Notes under the pieces: generated by a model
What the model saw: the letters and a program-made list of their open reading frames with translations, nothing else
What the model was told of the DNA's origin: nothing
Databases searched by the model: none
Made by a program: the position numbers and the translations under genes
Shown here: piece after piece, positions 17,314 to 28,134 of the stretch
How positions within the stretch are numbered: the stretch's first letter is position 1
How the letters are laid out: every line of letters starts with the position of its first letter
Source: Bosea sp. AS-1
Lineage (GTDB): Bacteria; Pseudomonadota; Alphaproteobacteria; Rhizobiales; Beijerinckiaceae
Assembly: GCF_002220095.1 (NCBI RefSeq)
Contig: NZ_CP022372.1
Span: forward strand, 4,436,501 to 4,500,500
Length of the DNA stretch: 64,000 nt
Reading direction: 5' to 3'

Positions 17314-17714
17314 CCGATCTGACCCCGAACCGGCCCGAGGTCGTTGCCGAGATCAGCGAACTCTTCGAGCATTACGAGCAGGCGCTGATCGACAAGAACG
17401 TGGACGTGCTCGACGCCAGCTTCTGGAACAGCCCGCACACCATTCGTTACGCTCTGGGCGAAAACGGCTACGGCTTTTCCGAAATCCACGCCCATCGCGT
17501 CGCCCGCCCACCGGGGCCGGGCATCAAGGAGAAGCGGATCCGGCTGGAGATCCTGACGCTCGGTCGCGACTTCGCCACCGTGAACCTGGAGTTCAAGGTA
17601 CGCGGGCGCGACGTGGTCGGCCGACAGAGCCAGAGCTGGGTGCGCTTCCCGGATCTGGGCTGGAAGGTCGTCTCGGCCCATGTCTCGACGATGGAGGGGC
17701 CGCGCCCCTGGTAA
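17310..17714 (+). CDS. AtzH-like / HpxZ (DUF3225) family protein
   Basis: 134 aa from a TTG that overlaps the amidase stop (TTGA), with GGAGGA 6 bases upstream, so it is translationally coupled. An NTF2/SnoaL-like fold is suggested by FWNSPHTIRYALGENGYG and by WVRFPDLGWKVVSAHVS. Family members include HpxZ of oxalurate catabolism and AtzH of cyanuric-acid degradation, both next to amidases; their precise biochemical role is unsettled. Here it probably supports the preceding amidase. Confidence 0.85.
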   Translation: MTDLTPNRPEVVAEISELFEHYEQALIDKNVDVLDASFWNSPHTIRYALGENGYGFSEIHAHRVARPPGPGIKEKRIRLEILTLGRDFATVNLEFKVRGRDVVGRQSQSWVRFPDLGWKVVSAHVSTMEGPRPW

Positions 17715-17790
17715 ACGGCCCGACCTCGTCATGAAGGCGGCCTGAAATCGGCGTTCACTGCGCCGGTCGGACAATGCTGGAGGAGCACCG

Positions 17791-18537
17791 ATGCCATTCT
17801 ACCGCGGCATGACCTGCGCGAACGTGACCATCGGCGGCGACGGAGGCGATCCCATCACCGCCTATGTCGCGAAGCCCGAGGGACCCGGACCCTTCCCGGC
17901 CGTGGTGCTGGTCCACCACCTGCCCGGCTGGAGCGAGTTCTATATCGAGACGACGCGGCGCTTCGCCCATCACGGCTACATCGCGATCTGCGCCAATCTC
18001 TACGAGCGGTCAGGACCGGGCAATCCGGACGACGTCGCCGCCAGGGTGCGCGCCGAAGGCGGCGTGCCGGATGCCCAGGTCGTCGGCGATACCGCGGCCG
18101 CGGTGAAGTGGGTGCGCAGCCAGCCGGAGCACAATGGCAAGGTGGCGCTGTTTGGTTCCTGCTCCGGCGGACGACATGCCTTCCTCTACGCCTGCCGGAA
18201 GCAGGACGTCGACGCCTGCGCCGAACTCTGGGGCGGCCGCGTGGTGATGCCGCCGGAAGACCTGAACGCCAAGACGCCGGTCTCGCCGAACACCCTGACC
18301 AAGGACCTGTCCTGTCCGCTCATCGGCATTTTCGGGAACGAGGACCGCGCTCCGAGTCCGGAACAGGTCGATCAGCACGAGGCGGAGCTGAGGCAGCACG
18401 GCAAGGCTTACGAGTTCCACCGCTATGACGGCGCCGGCCACGGCTTCTTCTACTGGCACCGGCCGATGTATCGCCCCGAGCAGACGATGGACGCCTGGAG
18501 CAAGATCTTCGCGTTCTTCGGCAAGCATCTGTCCTAA
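17791..18537 (+). CDS. Dienelactone hydrolase family protein
   Basis: 248 aa alpha/beta hydrolase. Nucleophile elbow FGSCSGG with Cys in the position used by dienelactone hydrolases, acid in GNEDRAPS, and His in GAGHGFFYWHRP. CGGAC and GGAGGAG stand upstream of the ATG. Substrate unknown; lactones or esters are expected for the family. It is followed after 15 bases by the DUF6295 gene, so the two are likely one operon. Confidence 0.88.
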   Translation: MPFYRGMTCANVTIGGDGGDPITAYVAKPEGPGPFPAVVLVHHLPGWSEFYIETTRRFAHHGYIAICANLYERSGPGNPDDVAARVRAEGGVPDAQVVGDTAAAVKWVRSQPEHNGKVALFGSCSGGRHAFLYACRKQDVDACAELWGGRVVMPPEDLNAKTPVSPNTLTKDLSCPLIGIFGNEDRAPSPEQVDQHEAELRQHGKAYEFHRYDGAGHGFFYWHRPMYRPEQTMDAWSKIFAFFGKHLS

Positions 18538-18552
18538 TCGGAGGAGCACAGC

Positions 18553-18858
18553 ATGTGCACATCGATTGTCGAGATCGTCCCGGTCGAAGGCATGGCCAAG
18601 CGCGGCGAGGACTGGTTTGCGCTGACGCAGGCGGTCGTCGCCTATGACCATGCCCGCCACGCGCCGCTGGCGGATGCCATCACGCTGGATTTCGTCAACT
18701 CCGGGCTCGACGCCGGTGCGCGGGCCGGCATCGAGTTGACGCTCGAAACCGCCAAGGCACTGCATGAAGCGCTCGGGCGAGCGATTGCGGAAGCGGAATT
18801 CGAGGAGGCAGAGGTGCGCGGCAGGGGTGCATCGGCGCGTTTCGTCAGGGTGGCTTAG
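18553..18858 (+). CDS. DUF6295 family small protein
   Basis: 101 aa, with GGAGGAG 6 bases before the ATG. Begins MCTSIVEIVPVEGMAKRG and contains a DYxHARHAPL-like stretch (AYDHARHAPLADAITLDF), which I recognise as a conserved alphaproteobacterial/actinobacterial family of unknown function. The rest is a predicted helix (LETAKALHEALGRAIAEAE). Cytoplasmic. Linked to the dienelactone hydrolase by a 15-base gap. Confidence 0.75.
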   Translation: MCTSIVEIVPVEGMAKRGEDWFALTQAVVAYDHARHAPLADAITLDFVNSGLDAGARAGIELTLETAKALHEALGRAIAEAEFEEAEVRGRGASARFVRVA

Positions 18859-18892
18859 GCGACAGCTCCCGCTTCTCGCCTGCTCCGGCCGA

Positions 18893-19789
18893 TCATGGCG
18901 GCGCGGTCGACAGCCACCAGCTCCCGCCGGCGAGCCAGCAACTCTCGTCCGGCTCGCCGCCAAAGCGGATCGACTGCACGCTCGCGATGTCGCCCCTTGC
19001 GAAGGCGGCCGCGAGATCGCCTTCGATTTCGGCATCCTGCTCCGCCTGGCAGGGAATGAAGCTGGCCTGCGAGATGAAGCGCGCGGACCAGGACGACGGC
19101 TCTCCATCCCACGGCTTCTCGACAAGAAGCATTCCGCCCCGCCGCTGCTCCCCCTGCAGCGGAAACAAGAGCCGGCCGCCGGGGCGCAATGCCTTGAGCC
19201 AATTCGCGGAAGGTCGGCTGATCCCGGCGTTCACGTAGACGACATCGGCCTGGGGCAGGCCGTCGACCGTGCCCGAGCGGGCCATCAACTTCGCCTGCGG
19301 CCAGGATTGGAGATTGGCCGCGGCTCGTTCCGCCAGGGCGGGATCGATTTCATAGGCATGGACATGGCCCTCGGGGCCGACCAGCGTGGCGAGGATGGCC
19401 GAATAATAGCCGCTGCCCGCGCCGATCTGGACAACCGTCTCGCCCGGTTGCGCTGCGACGCAGTCGAGGCAGCGCGCATGCAGGCTGGGCTCACCGATGT
19501 TGATCCCACGCGCCGGATCGAGCGCGATCAGCACGTCCTGGTAGAGGAAGGCGGGATCGGCATCCGGCGTCTCGACATAGCCGACACGTCCGGGCCCCTG
19601 TTTCCACGGGCTGGCGACGCGGATCTGCCATGGTCCCGGCCCGACGAAAGGCTCGCGCGGAACGGATGCGAAGGCGGCCTCGATCCGAGGATCGCGAACG
19701 GCGCCCACCCAGGTCACGTAGCGGGCGAAGAACGCCCGCAGCTTGGCAGTCCGCTGCGCCTCCGCAGTCACAGATTGCTGGTCAACCAT
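18893..19789 (-). CDS. Protein-L-isoaspartate O-methyltransferase homologue
   Basis: 298 aa. SAM-binding motif I VVQIGAGSGYYSAILATL and motif post-I HVHAYEIDPALAERAA identify the PCMT fold. It is longer than the canonical enzyme (about 210 aa), with an extra C-terminal part, so it may not repair isoaspartate; related large PCMT-like proteins act on other substrates. It is convergent with DUF6295 (34 bases apart) and lies 84 bases downstream of pheA on the same strand. Confidence 0.82.
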   Translation of the reverse strand: MVDQQSVTAEAQRTAKLRAFFARYVTWVGAVRDPRIEAAFASVPREPFVGPGPWQIRVASPWKQGPGRVGYVETPDADPAFLYQDVLIALDPARGINIGEPSLHARCLDCVAAQPGETVVQIGAGSGYYSAILATLVGPEGHVHAYEIDPALAERAAANLQSWPQAKLMARSGTVDGLPQADVVYVNAGISRPSANWLKALRPGGRLLFPLQGEQRRGGMLLVEKPWDGEPSSWSARFISQASFIPCQAEQDAEIEGDLAAAFARGDIASVQSIRFGGEPDESCWLAGGSWWLSTAPP

Positions 19790-19873
19790 ACCCGCCCCTC
19801 GAAGCGCCGTCGTTCAACGGTATCGCTTCAGCGGTGCGGATCAACCGCCAGGCGAGGCACGAATGCCCCCTGG

Positions 19874-20728
19874 TTACTCCGCCGGCTCTTCGATGGTCGA
19901 GCGGAAGTCGCTGGCTGGGTAAACGCCCATGATCTTCATCTCCTTGGAGAAGAAGGCGAGTTCGTCGAGCGCGCGCCGGAGCGCCGGATCCTCCGGATGT
20001 CCCTCGACATCGGCGTAGAACATGGTCGCGGAAAACAGCCCGTCGACCATGTAGCTCTCCAGCTTGGTCATGTTGATGCCGTTGGTGGCGAAGCCGCCCA
20101 TCGCCTTGTAGAGCGCCGCCGGGATGTTGCGGACGCGGAACATCAGCGTCGTCACCGTCTTGCCGGCCCCCTGGCGGGCATATTCGGGGTATTTCGAAAG
20201 CACGACGAAGCGCGTGGTGTTGTGCTTCTCGTCCTCGATATCCTCCATCAGGATATTGAGGCCGTAGACATCGGCGGCAATGCGCGGGGCGATGGCGGCG
20301 CGGGTGACGTCGCCGGCCTCCGCGACCTGCCGGGCGGAGCCCGCGGTGTCGGCCGCCACCTCGGCCTTCAGCCCGAGCTTGCGGATGATCTTGCGGCACT
20401 GGCCGAGCGCATGGATATGGCTCTGCACCGTCTTGACGGTGCCCAGCGTCGCGCCCTCCACGCCCATCAGATGGAAGCGGATCGGCAGGAAATGCTCGCC
20501 GACGATGTGCAGGCCCGAACGCGGCAGCAGATGATGGATATCGGCGACGCGGCCGGCGATCGAGTTGTCGATCGGGATCATGCCATAGCGGGCCTTGCCG
20601 TCGCTGACGGCGGCGAGAGCGTCCTCGAAGGTGGCGCAGGGCAGGAGCTCGCAGTCCGGAAACACCTGGAGAGCCGCCTGCGAGGAGAAGGCTCCGGGCT
20701 CACCCTGGTAGGACACGACGAAGGACAT
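19874..20728 (-). CDS. pheA: Prephenate dehydratase
   Basis: 284 aa monofunctional enzyme. N-terminal catalytic domain with YQGEPGAFSSQAAL, IPIDNSIAGRV and the essential Thr-Arg-Phe in HNTTRFVVLS, then an ACT domain (TTLMFRVRNIPAALYKAMG; ESYMVDGLFSATMFYADVEG) for feedback by phenylalanine. Converts prephenate to phenylpyruvate. It starts 8 bases after kdsB, forming the kdsB-pheA pair common in this order. Confidence 0.95.
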   Translation of the reverse strand: MSFVVSYQGEPGAFSSQAALQVFPDCELLPCATFEDALAAVSDGKARYGMIPIDNSIAGRVADIHHLLPRSGLHIVGEHFLPIRFHLMGVEGATLGTVKTVQSHIHALGQCRKIIRKLGLKAEVAADTAGSARQVAEAGDVTRAAIAPRIAADVYGLNILMEDIEDEKHNTTRFVVLSKYPEYARQGAGKTVTTLMFRVRNIPAALYKAMGGFATNGINMTKLESYMVDGLFSATMFYADVEGHPEDPALRRALDELAFFSKEMKIMGVYPASDFRSTIEEPAE

Positions 20729-20736
20729 GGGGACTC

Positions 20737-21480
20737 TCAGGCTCCTGCACGGGACTTCAGGATCGCGCGGGCGCGATCAAGATCATGAGGCGTATCGACG
20801 CCGAGCGGCACGTCGTCGACGACGATGATGTCGATGCGCATGCCGTCCTCGACGGCGCGCAGTTGCTCCAGTCGCTCGCGCTGCTCGAGCGGCGACGGCG
20901 GCAGCGAGACGAAGCGGTCGAGCGCGCCCCGACGATAGGTATAGAGGCCGATATGATGATAGAGCGGCCCCTCCCCGCTCGGAGCGGTCGAGCGAGTGAA
21001 GTAGAGCGCCCGCATCCGGCCAGGTGCGATCGTGCTGCCGATCGCCTTGACGACGCTCGGCTCCGTCTTCTCCTCCTCGCGCGTGATCACCGTGGCGAGC
21101 GTGACGATGTCGACCACACGCTCCTCGAGCGGCTTCACCGAGGCGATGATGACGCGCGGGTCGATGGTCGGCAGGTCGCCCTGGACATTGACGATGACGT
21201 CGTGACGGCCCTGCGGATCGACGAGATCGGCCGCTTCCTTGATGCGGTCGGAGCCGGACGGGTGATCCGAGCGGGTCAGGACGGCGCGGCCACCCGCTTT
21301 TTCCACAGCCGAGACGATCTCGGGCGTATCGGTGGCGACCACGACGGGTCCCAAGCCCGTCTCCATGGCGCGGCGCCAGACATGGACGATCATCGGCTCG
21401 CCATGGATGTCGGCGAGCGGCTTGCCGGGCAGGCGCGTCGACTGCATGCGGGCGGGAATGAGAATCAGCGGATTCGGCAT
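20737..21480 (-). CDS. kdsB: 3-deoxy-manno-octulosonate cytidylyltransferase
   Basis: 247 aa from the ATG at 21480; the frame continues upstream to 21780, but the conserved sequence begins at [20 protein letters not shown]. Contains [11 protein letters not shown], the nucleotide-sugar transferase Asp motif, and [15 protein letters not shown]. Activates Kdo with CTP for lipopolysaccharide inner-core synthesis. First gene of the kdsB-pheA operon, divergent from the cytochrome c gene with 203 bases between. Confidence 0.95.
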   Translation of the reverse strand: MPNPLILIPARMQSTRLPGKPLADIHGEPMIVHVWRRAMETGLGPVVVATDTPEIVSAVEKAGGRAVLTRSDHPSGSDRIKEAADLVDPQGRHDVIVNVQGDLPTIDPRVIIASVKPLEERVVDIVTLATVITREEEKTEPSVVKAIGSTIAPGRMRALYFTRSTAPSGEGPLYHHIGLYTYRRGALDRFVSLPPSPLEQRERLEQLRAVEDGMRIDIIVVDDVPLGVDTPHDLDRARAILKSRAGA

Positions 21481-21683
21481 GAGCGGCGGCAGGTCCGGTG
21501 GAACACCGCACCTGATCGGAAGCGGCGTCGAAAAGTTCTCGAAACGAAGCGCGCTTATACGAGTTGCAATCAAGCGCGCAAAGCGGTTAAGCAGCATCCG
21601 AGGCTGGAGCCGTTCAAGACTCCGGCCAACCGCTATCTCGTCTCCCGCGCCTTGGCTGCGGAAGGCTCCAGGGTTCGGATACG

Positions 21684-22199
21684 ATGAATATCGAAGCCAA
21701 CAAGATCGCCGGCGCGGTTCTCTCCACGCTGCTCGTGGTGATGGGCCTCCAGATGGTAGCCGGCATCGCGTTCGCGCCACACAAGCCGGCCGTTCCCGGC
21801 TATGATCTGCCCAGCGCGGAACCGGCGGCTGCCGGCGGCCCGGCCCCGGCTGCCGCGGAAGATCCGCCGATCGCGGATCGCCTCGCCAAGGCCGACCCGG
21901 CCAAGGGCGAAAAGGCGACCGCCGCCTGCAAGGCCTGCCATACCTTCGAGAAGGGCGGCGCCAACAAGGTCGGACCGCATCTCTTCGGCGTCGTCGGCCG
22001 CAACGAAGGCACCGTCGAAGGTTTCGGCTACTCGGCTGCGATGAAGGGTCGCACCGACAAGACCTGGGAGGCCGAAGGCCTCGACCACTTCCTGAAGAAC
22101 CCGAAAGCCTATGTCGCGGGTACCGCGATGTCCTTCGCCGGCATCAGCAACCCGCAGACCCGCGCCGACGTGATCGCCTATCTCAGCACCCTGAAGTGA
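21684..22199 (+). CDS. Membrane-anchored class I cytochrome c
   Basis: 171 aa. One N-terminal hydrophobic helix ([19 protein letters not shown]) serves as a signal-anchor, followed by an Ala/Pro-rich linker and a cytochrome c domain with heme motif [18 protein letters not shown], and axial Met in GTAMSFAGI. It resembles CycM-type cytochrome c, which links the bc1 complex to the terminal oxidase. A strong terminator follows. The pairing with divergent kdsB-pheA is typical of Hyphomicrobiales. Confidence 0.93.
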   Translation: MNIEANKIAGAVLSTLLVVMGLQMVAGIAFAPHKPAVPGYDLPSAEPAAAGGPAPAAAEDPPIADRLAKADPAKGEKATAACKACHTFEKGGANKVGPHLFGVVGRNEGTVEGFGYSAAMKGRTDKTWEAEGLDHFLKNPKAYVAGTAMSFAGISNPQTRADVIAYLSTLK

Positions 22200-22232
22200 C
22201 CAGCTTCGCCTCGGTCGATTGCTGACGTTTCG

Positions 22233-22260
22233 AGCCGGGCTTCATGCCCGGCTTTTTCTT
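22233..22260 (+). terminator. Rho-independent terminator after the cytochrome c gene
   Basis: AGCCGGGC (22233-22240), loop TTCAT, GCCCGGCT (22246-22253), then TTTTCTT. A perfect 8-bp GC-rich stem followed by a T-run, 33 bases after the cytochrome c stop. It separates that gene from the downstream yej-type operon. Confidence 0.9.
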
Positions 22261-22367
22261 GCGGCGTCTCACTCCTGCCCTCACCATGGCGAGAATGCTT
22301 CGGCATTGCCGTTCCGGCCTTCGCGGGCGACAAGGGACAGGCGAATCGGAGAAGGAGACGCGAGACG

Positions 22368-24236
22368 ATGGCGATGCGCATCACACGCCGCAGGCTGTTC
22401 GAAGCCGGAGGCGTCATGGCGGCAGCGGCCGCCCTGCCGGAACTGTCCGGGTCGGCGCTCGCGCAGGAAACCGAAGCGCACGGGCTCTCGACCTTCGGCG
22501 AACTCGCCCTGCCACCCGATTTCCCGCATTTCCCCTATGTGAATCCGCAGGCGCCCAAGGGCGGCACGCTGACGGTGCAAATCAAGAGCGCCAGCGGCAA
22601 CCAGAGCTTCGACACCTTCAACACGCTGAACATCTGGGTGCTGCAGGGCGACGGCGCGGCCGGGATGGATGCCTGCTTCGACAGCCTGATGGCAGGCTCA
22701 GGCGACGAGCCGGGCTCACTCTACGGGCTGCTGGCGAAAAGCGTCGCCGTCTCGCCCGACAAGCTGACCTATCGCTTCCGGCTCAGGCCCGAAGCGAAAT
22801 TCCAGGACGGCTCGCGGGTCACGGCCAAGGACGTCGCCTTCTCGCTCAACATCCTCAAGACGAAGGGACATCCCTCCTATCGGTTGATTCTGGGCGAGCT
22901 GGTCTCGGCCACGGCCGAGGGTGACGACATCGCCGTCGTGCAGCTCTCGCCGAAGCGCAGCCGTGACCTGCATCTGGTCGTGGCGAGCCTGCCCGTGTTC
23001 TCGGAAACATATTGGTCGACGCGGGACTTCACCGCCTCGACGCAGGAGCAGCCTCTCGGCTCCGGCCCCTACAAGGTCGGGCGCTTCGAGCAAGGCCGCT
23101 TCATCGAGTTCGAGCGCGTTGCCGACTACTGGGCCAAGGACCTGCCCGTGAATATCGGCACCAATAACTTCGATCGTGTGCGCTGGGAGTATTTCCGCGA
23201 CCGCCAGGTCGCCTTCGAGGGCTTCAAGAGCGGCGTCGTCACCTTCCAGGAGGAGTTCACCTCTCGCATCTGGGCGACGGGTTACGACTTTCCTGCGATC
23301 AAGGAAGGCAAGGTCAAGAAGGAAAGCCTGCCGAGGACGGAACCCGTGGCCTCGCAGGGCTGGATCTACAATCTGCGGCGCGAGAAATTCGCCGACCCGC
23401 GTATCCGCGAGGCGCTGGGCCTGGCCTTCGACTTCGAGTGGACGCGCAAGACCATCATGTTCGGCTTCTACGAGCGACTGACCTCCTATTTCGAGAACTC
23501 GGATTCGAAGGCCGTCGGCAAGCCCTCGCCGGAGGAGCTCACACTGCTCGAGCCCTGGCGCGGCAAGGTGCCGGACGAAGTCTTCGGCGAGCCCTGGCTG
23601 CCGCCGGTCTCCGACGGCTCCGGCAGCGACCGCGCCCTGCTGCGCAAGGCCGACGAGATGCTGCGCGCCGCCGGCTGCAGGCGCGAGGGCAATGTGCTGA
23701 AACTGCCGAACGGCCAGCCCTTCGAGATCGAGTTCCTCGACTCCAATCCGGCGCTCCAGCCCCATACCCAGCCCTTCCAGGCCAATCTCAAGCGGCTCGG
23801 CATCAACGCCACCTCGCGCTTCGTCGATCCGGCGCAGTATCAGCGCCGCCTCGACGAGTTCGATTTCGACATCATCACGCGCGCCCTCAGCGGCAGCGCC
23901 ATCCCGAGCGACACGCTGCGCGTCGTCTACGGCTCGGAAGCCGCGAAGACGCGCGGATCGCGCAACCAGAACGGTATCAGCGACCCTGCCATCGATGCCA
24001 TGATCGACAAGATCGGCCAGGCCCACAGCTATGCCGATGCCGTCACCGCCGCGAAATGCCTCGACCGGCTGCTGCGTGCCGGACGCTACTGGATCCCGAT
24101 GTGGTGGAACGACGAGGTCTGGCTGGCCTATTGGGACATGTTCGACCGGCCTCAGACCAAGCCGAAATACGGCTCCGGCGCGCCGGGCATCTGGTGGTAC
24201 GACGCCGAGAAGGCCAAGCGGATCGGGAAGGCGTGA
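22368..24236 (+). CDS. Oligopeptide-type ABC transporter substrate-binding protein (YejA-like)
   Basis: 622 aa. The N-terminus [19 protein letters not shown] has a twin-arginine-like motif and ends at ALAQE, so Tat export is possible. SBP family 5 pattern: [50 protein letters not shown]. Family 5 cluster C proteins bind peptides; YejA works with YejBEF, which takes up microcin C in E. coli and murein or host peptides in rhizobia. First gene of a four-gene transporter operon; GAAGGAGA precedes the ATG. Confidence 0.9.
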   Translation: MAMRITRRRLFEAGGVMAAAAALPELSGSALAQETEAHGLSTFGELALPPDFPHFPYVNPQAPKGGTLTVQIKSASGNQSFDTFNTLNIWVLQGDGAAGMDACFDSLMAGSGDEPGSLYGLLAKSVAVSPDKLTYRFRLRPEAKFQDGSRVTAKDVAFSLNILKTKGHPSYRLILGELVSATAEGDDIAVVQLSPKRSRDLHLVVASLPVFSETYWSTRDFTASTQEQPLGSGPYKVGRFEQGRFIEFERVADYWAKDLPVNIGTNNFDRVRWEYFRDRQVAFEGFKSGVVTFQEEFTSRIWATGYDFPAIKEGKVKKESLPRTEPVASQGWIYNLRREKFADPRIREALGLAFDFEWTRKTIMFGFYERLTSYFENSDSKAVGKPSPEELTLLEPWRGKVPDEVFGEPWLPPVSDGSGSDRALLRKADEMLRAAGCRREGNVLKLPNGQPFEIEFLDSNPALQPHTQPFQANLKRLGINATSRFVDPAQYQRRLDEFDFDIITRALSGSAIPSDTLRVVYGSEAAKTRGSRNQNGISDPAIDAMIDKIGQAHSYADAVTAAKCLDRLLRAGRYWIPMWWNDEVWLAYWDMFDRPQTKPKYGSGAPGIWWYDAEKAKRIGKA

Positions 24237-24243
24237 CCGGCGC

Positions 24244-25329
24244 ATGCTGAGCTATATCGCCCGGCGACTCGCCCTGATGGTGCCGACCCTGTTCGGCATT
24301 CTGCTCGTGTCCTTCATCATCGTGCAGTTTGCTCCCGGCGGCCCGGTCGAGCGCGTGATCTCCCAGCTCCAGAACCCCAATAGCGGCGCGGCCGATCGCG
24401 TCGGCGGCGGCCAGGGGGGCGATACCGGCGCCCATAGCGACGGCAGCGCCTATCGCGGCGCGCAAGGGCTGGACCCCGCCTTCATCAAGGAACTGGAGAA
24501 GCAGTTCGGCTTCGACAAACCGGCGCCGGAACGCTTCTGGAAGATGCTGACCGACTACGCACGCTTCGATTTCGGCCGTTCCTACTTCCGTGGCGCGCCG
24601 GTGCTACAGCTCATCAAGGAGAAGCTGCCCGTCTCGATCTCGCTCGGCTTGTGGATGACGCTCCTCTCCTACGCCATCTCGATCCCGCTCGGCATCCGCA
24701 AGGCGGTGAAGGAAGGCTCGCGCTTTGACACCTGGACCAGCGCCATCGTCATCATCGGTTACGCGATCCCGAGCTTCCTGTTCGCGATCCTGCTGATCGT
24801 GCTCTTCGCCGGTGGCTCCTTCTGGCAGATCTTCCCGCTTCGGGGGCTGACGTCCGACAACTGGAGCGACCTCTCGCTGATCGGCAAGATCAAGGACTAT
24901 CTCTGGCATATCTGCCTGCCGGTGACGGCGATGGCGCTCGGCGCCTTTGCGACCTCGACGCTGCTGACCAAGAACTCCTTCCTCGACGAGATCCGCAAGC
25001 AATACGTGCTGACCGCTCGGATGAAGGGCCTGACCGAACGTGGCGTGCTCTATGGCCATGTCTTCCGCAATGCGATGCTGATCGTCATCGCCGGCTTCCC
25101 CGGTGCCTTCGTCAGCGCGCTCTTCGCGGGCTCGCTGCTGATCGAGACGATCTTCTCACTCGATGGGCTCGGCCTTCTCTCCTTCGAGGCGATCGTCAAC
25201 CGCGATTATCCGGTGGTCTTCGCCAACCTCTACATCTTCTCGCTGATCGGCCTCGTCGTGCACCTCATCACCGACCTGACCTATAGCTGGGTCGATCCCC
25301 GCATCGATTTCGAGACGCGGGAGAGCTGA
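24244..25329 (+). CDS. yejB: Peptide ABC transporter permease YejB
   Basis: 361 aa from ATG 24244, 7 bases after the binding-protein stop. DppB-like N-terminus ([20 protein letters not shown]), six membrane helices, and the BPD loop near [20 protein letters not shown] YejB-typical periplasmic insertion ([19 protein letters not shown]) follows the first helix. Forms the membrane channel with YejE. The order A-B-E-F is complete. Confidence 0.93.
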   Translation: MLSYIARRLALMVPTLFGILLVSFIIVQFAPGGPVERVISQLQNPNSGAADRVGGGQGGDTGAHSDGSAYRGAQGLDPAFIKELEKQFGFDKPAPERFWKMLTDYARFDFGRSYFRGAPVLQLIKEKLPVSISLGLWMTLLSYAISIPLGIRKAVKEGSRFDTWTSAIVIIGYAIPSFLFAILLIVLFAGGSFWQIFPLRGLTSDNWSDLSLIGKIKDYLWHICLPVTAMALGAFATSTLLTKNSFLDEIRKQYVLTARMKGLTERGVLYGHVFRNAMLIVIAGFPGAFVSALFAGSLLIETIFSLDGLGLLSFEAIVNRDYPVVFANLYIFSLIGLVVHLITDLTYSWVDPRIDFETRES

Positions 25330-25331
25330 GG

Positions 25332-26507
25332 ATGAGCGATACGCTGCTCGACGTTCCGCCGCCCTCTCTCCGCAGCGACGCGCCGCTGGCGCCTGTCGAA
25401 GCGAGTCAGGGCTGGCTGAAGCTGACGCCGATCAACCGGCGCCGGCTCAACAACTTCAAGGCCAACAAGCGCGGCTGGTGGTCGTTCTGGCTATTCCTGG
25501 CGCTGTTCGTGCTGTCGCTCTTCGCCGAGTTCATCGCCAACGACCGCCCTCTTCTCGTCCGCTACAAGGGCGAGTGGCTGTTTCCGGTCGTGGTGAACTA
25601 TCCCGAGGAAAAATTCGGGGGCTTCCTCGCCACGACCGATTATCGCGACCCGGTCATCGCCAAGGAGATCGCCGCGAACGGCTTCGCGGTCTGGCCGCCG
25701 ATCCGCTACAGCTACAACACCAACAACCTCGACCTGCCCGTCCCGGCCCCCGCCCCACCGACCTGGCTGCTCAAGGACGAGCAGTGCAAGCCGATCGCCA
25801 AGCGGACCGGCGGCGCGACCTGCCGCGACATCGAATGGAACTGGCTCGGCACCGACGACCAGGGCCGCGACGTGGTGGCGCGACTGATCTACGGCTTCCG
25901 CATCTCGGTGCTGTTCGGGCTGATCCTGTGCGCCTTCTCCTCGGTCATCGGCATCACGGCCGGCGCCGTACAGGGCTATTTCGGTGGCTGGACCGACCTG
26001 ATCTTCCAGCGCCTGATCGAGATCTGGACCTCGATCCCGGCGCTCTACCTGCTGATCATCGTCGCGGCGATCATCACACCGAGCTTCTTCGTGCTGCTCG
26101 GCATCCTGCTCCTGTTCTCCTGGGTCTCGCTGGTCGGGGTGGTGCGCGCCGAATTCCTGCGGGCGCGCAACTTCGAATATGTGAGGGCGGCGCGCGCGCT
26201 GGGCCTGTCCAACCGCACGATCATGATCCGCCACCTTCTGCCCAACGCCATGGTGGCGACGCTAACCTTCCTGCCCTTCATCCTGAACGGCTCGATCACG
26301 ACGCTGACCTCGCTCGACTTCCTCGGCTTCGGCCTGCCGCCCGGCTCGCCTTCGCTCGGTGAGTTGCTGGCGCAGGGCAAAGCCAATCTGCAGGCGCCCT
26401 GGCTCGGTCTCTCCGGCTTCATCGTGATCGCGCTGATGCTGTCGCTGCTGATCTTCATCGGCGAGGCGGTGCGCGATGCCTTCGACCCGCGGAAGACCTT
26501 CGCATGA
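25332..26507 (+). CDS. yejE: Peptide ABC transporter permease YejE
   Basis: 391 aa. Begins 2 bases after yejB. The large periplasmic loop after TM1 and the motif NWLGTDDQGRDVVARLIYG are typical of YejE/DppC permeases. The BPD loop YVRAARALGLSNRTIMIRHL contacts the ATPase. It ends with a 4-base overlap with yejF. Full length. Confidence 0.93.
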   Translation: MSDTLLDVPPPSLRSDAPLAPVEASQGWLKLTPINRRRLNNFKANKRGWWSFWLFLALFVLSLFAEFIANDRPLLVRYKGEWLFPVVVNYPEEKFGGFLATTDYRDPVIAKEIAANGFAVWPPIRYSYNTNNLDLPVPAPAPPTWLLKDEQCKPIAKRTGGATCRDIEWNWLGTDDQGRDVVARLIYGFRISVLFGLILCAFSSVIGITAGAVQGYFGGWTDLIFQRLIEIWTSIPALYLLIIVAAIITPSFFVLLGILLLFSWVSLVGVVRAEFLRARNFEYVRAARALGLSNRTIMIRHLLPNAMVATLTFLPFILNGSITTLTSLDFLGFGLPPGSPSLGELLAQGKANLQAPWLGLSGFIVIALMLSLLIFIGEAVRDAFDPRKTFA

Positions 26508-28132
26508 GCGCGCCGCTGCTTTCCGTCGAGGACCTTTCGGTCGCCTTCCGCCAGGGCGGCAAGGAGGCGCTCGCGGTCGACCATGTCTCCTTCTCGATCG
26601 ACAAGGGCGAGACCGTCGCGATCGTCGGCGAGTCCGGCTCGGGCAAGTCGGTCTCGGCGCTGTCGATCCTGAAACTCCTGAACTATCCGGCGGCGCATCA
26701 TCCTTCCGGCAAGGTGCTGTTCAAGGGGCAGAACCTGATCGCGGCCGACGAGGACGCGATGCGCAAGGTGCGCGGCAACGACATCACCATGGTGTTCCAG
26801 GAGCCGATGACCTCGCTCAACCCGCTGCACACCATCCAGAAGCAGATCGGCGAGATCCTCGAGCTGCACAAGGGCTTGCGCGGCGAGAAGGCGCGGACGC
26901 GGACGCTCGAACTGCTCGGCCTCGTCGGCATCCGCGACGCGGCAAGCCGGCTCGACGCCTATCCGCACCAGCTCTCCGGCGGTCAGCGCCAGCGGGTGAT
27001 GATCGCGATGGCGCTCGCCAACGAACCCGACCTGCTGATCGCCGACGAGCCGACCACCGCGCTCGACGTCACCGTGCAGGCGCAGATCCTGAAGCTGCTC
27101 AAGGAGCTTCAGGCCCGGCTCGGCATGGCGATGCTGTTCATCACCCATGATCTCGGCATCGTCAGGCGTATCGCCGATCGCGTCGTGGTGATGCTGAAGG
27201 GCAAGGTCGTCGAGGAAGGGCCGGTCGCGGAGATCTTTGACAACCCGCAGCATCCTTATACGAAGCGCCTGCTCGCCGCCGAGCCGAAGGGGCGGCCCGA
27301 ACCGGTCGCGAGCGATGCTGCGACGCTGCTCGAAGCCGGACCGATGAAGATCTGGTTCCCGATCAAGTCCGGCTTCCTGCGCCGCATCACCGGCCATGTG
27401 AAGGCGGTCGACGGCATCTCGGTGAAGGTGCGCGAAGGCGAGACCCTGGGCGTCGTCGGCGAATCCGGCTCGGGCAAGACCACGCTCGGCCTCGCCATCC
27501 TCAGGCTGATTTCCTCGGAAGGGCCGATTGTCTTCCTCGGTGACCGCATCGACGGACTCTCCAGCAAACAGGTCAGGCCCAAGCGGAAGGACCTGCAGGT
27601 CGTCTTCCAGGACCCTTATGGCTCGCTCTCGCCGCGCATGTCGGTAGCCGAGATCGTTGCGGAAGGCCTCGGCGTGCAGCAGAAGAACCTGTCCTATGCC
27701 GCCCGCCGCGAGATCGTGGCGCAGGCTCTCGCCGATGTGGGCCTGGATCCTGCCGCGATGGACCGTTATCCGCACGAATTCTCCGGCGGCCAGCGGCAGC
27801 GCATCGCGATCGCGCGCGCGATGGCGCTCAACCCGAAATTCGTGGTGCTGGACGAGCCGACCTCGGCGCTGGATATGTCGGTCCAGGCACAGATCGTAGA
27901 CCTGCTGCGCGGACTGCAGGCGAAGCGCAAGCTGGGCTATCTTTTCATCAGCCACGACCTCAAGGTGGTGCGGGCGCTCTCGCATCGGCTCGTCGTGATG
28001 CAGAACGGAAAGGTCGTCGAGGAAGGTCCGGCCGAAGAGGTCTTCGCCCGGCCACGCGAGGCCTATACGCAGGCCCTGCTGGCCGCCGCGCTCAATATCG
28101 AGTCGGCGTCCAATGGTGCCGTCAGGGAGTGA
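26504..28132 (+). CDS. yejF: Peptide ABC transporter ATP-binding protein YejF, two fused NBDs
   Basis: 542 aa with two complete nucleotide-binding domains. First half: Walker A GESGSGKS, signature LSGGQRQR, Walker [13 protein letters not shown]. Second half: [29 protein letters not shown]. Each half carries the oligopeptide-transporter C-terminal extension ([15 protein letters not shown]). Overlaps yejE by 4 bases and is followed directly by deoB, whose ATG is 2 bases past this stop. Confidence 0.95.
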   Translation: MSAPLLSVEDLSVAFRQGGKEALAVDHVSFSIDKGETVAIVGESGSGKSVSALSILKLLNYPAAHHPSGKVLFKGQNLIAADEDAMRKVRGNDITMVFQEPMTSLNPLHTIQKQIGEILELHKGLRGEKARTRTLELLGLVGIRDAASRLDAYPHQLSGGQRQRVMIAMALANEPDLLIADEPTTALDVTVQAQILKLLKELQARLGMAMLFITHDLGIVRRIADRVVVMLKGKVVEEGPVAEIFDNPQHPYTKRLLAAEPKGRPEPVASDAATLLEAGPMKIWFPIKSGFLRRITGHVKAVDGISVKVREGETLGVVGESGSGKTTLGLAILRLISSEGPIVFLGDRIDGLSSKQVRPKRKDLQVVFQDPYGSLSPRMSVAEIVAEGLGVQQKNLSYAARREIVAQALADVGLDPAAMDRYPHEFSGGQRQRIAIARAMALNPKFVVLDEPTSALDMSVQAQIVDLLRGLQAKRKLGYLFISHDLKVVRALSHRLVVMQNGKVVEEGPAEEVFARPREAYTQALLAAALNIESASNGAVRE

Positions 28133-28134
28133 GC

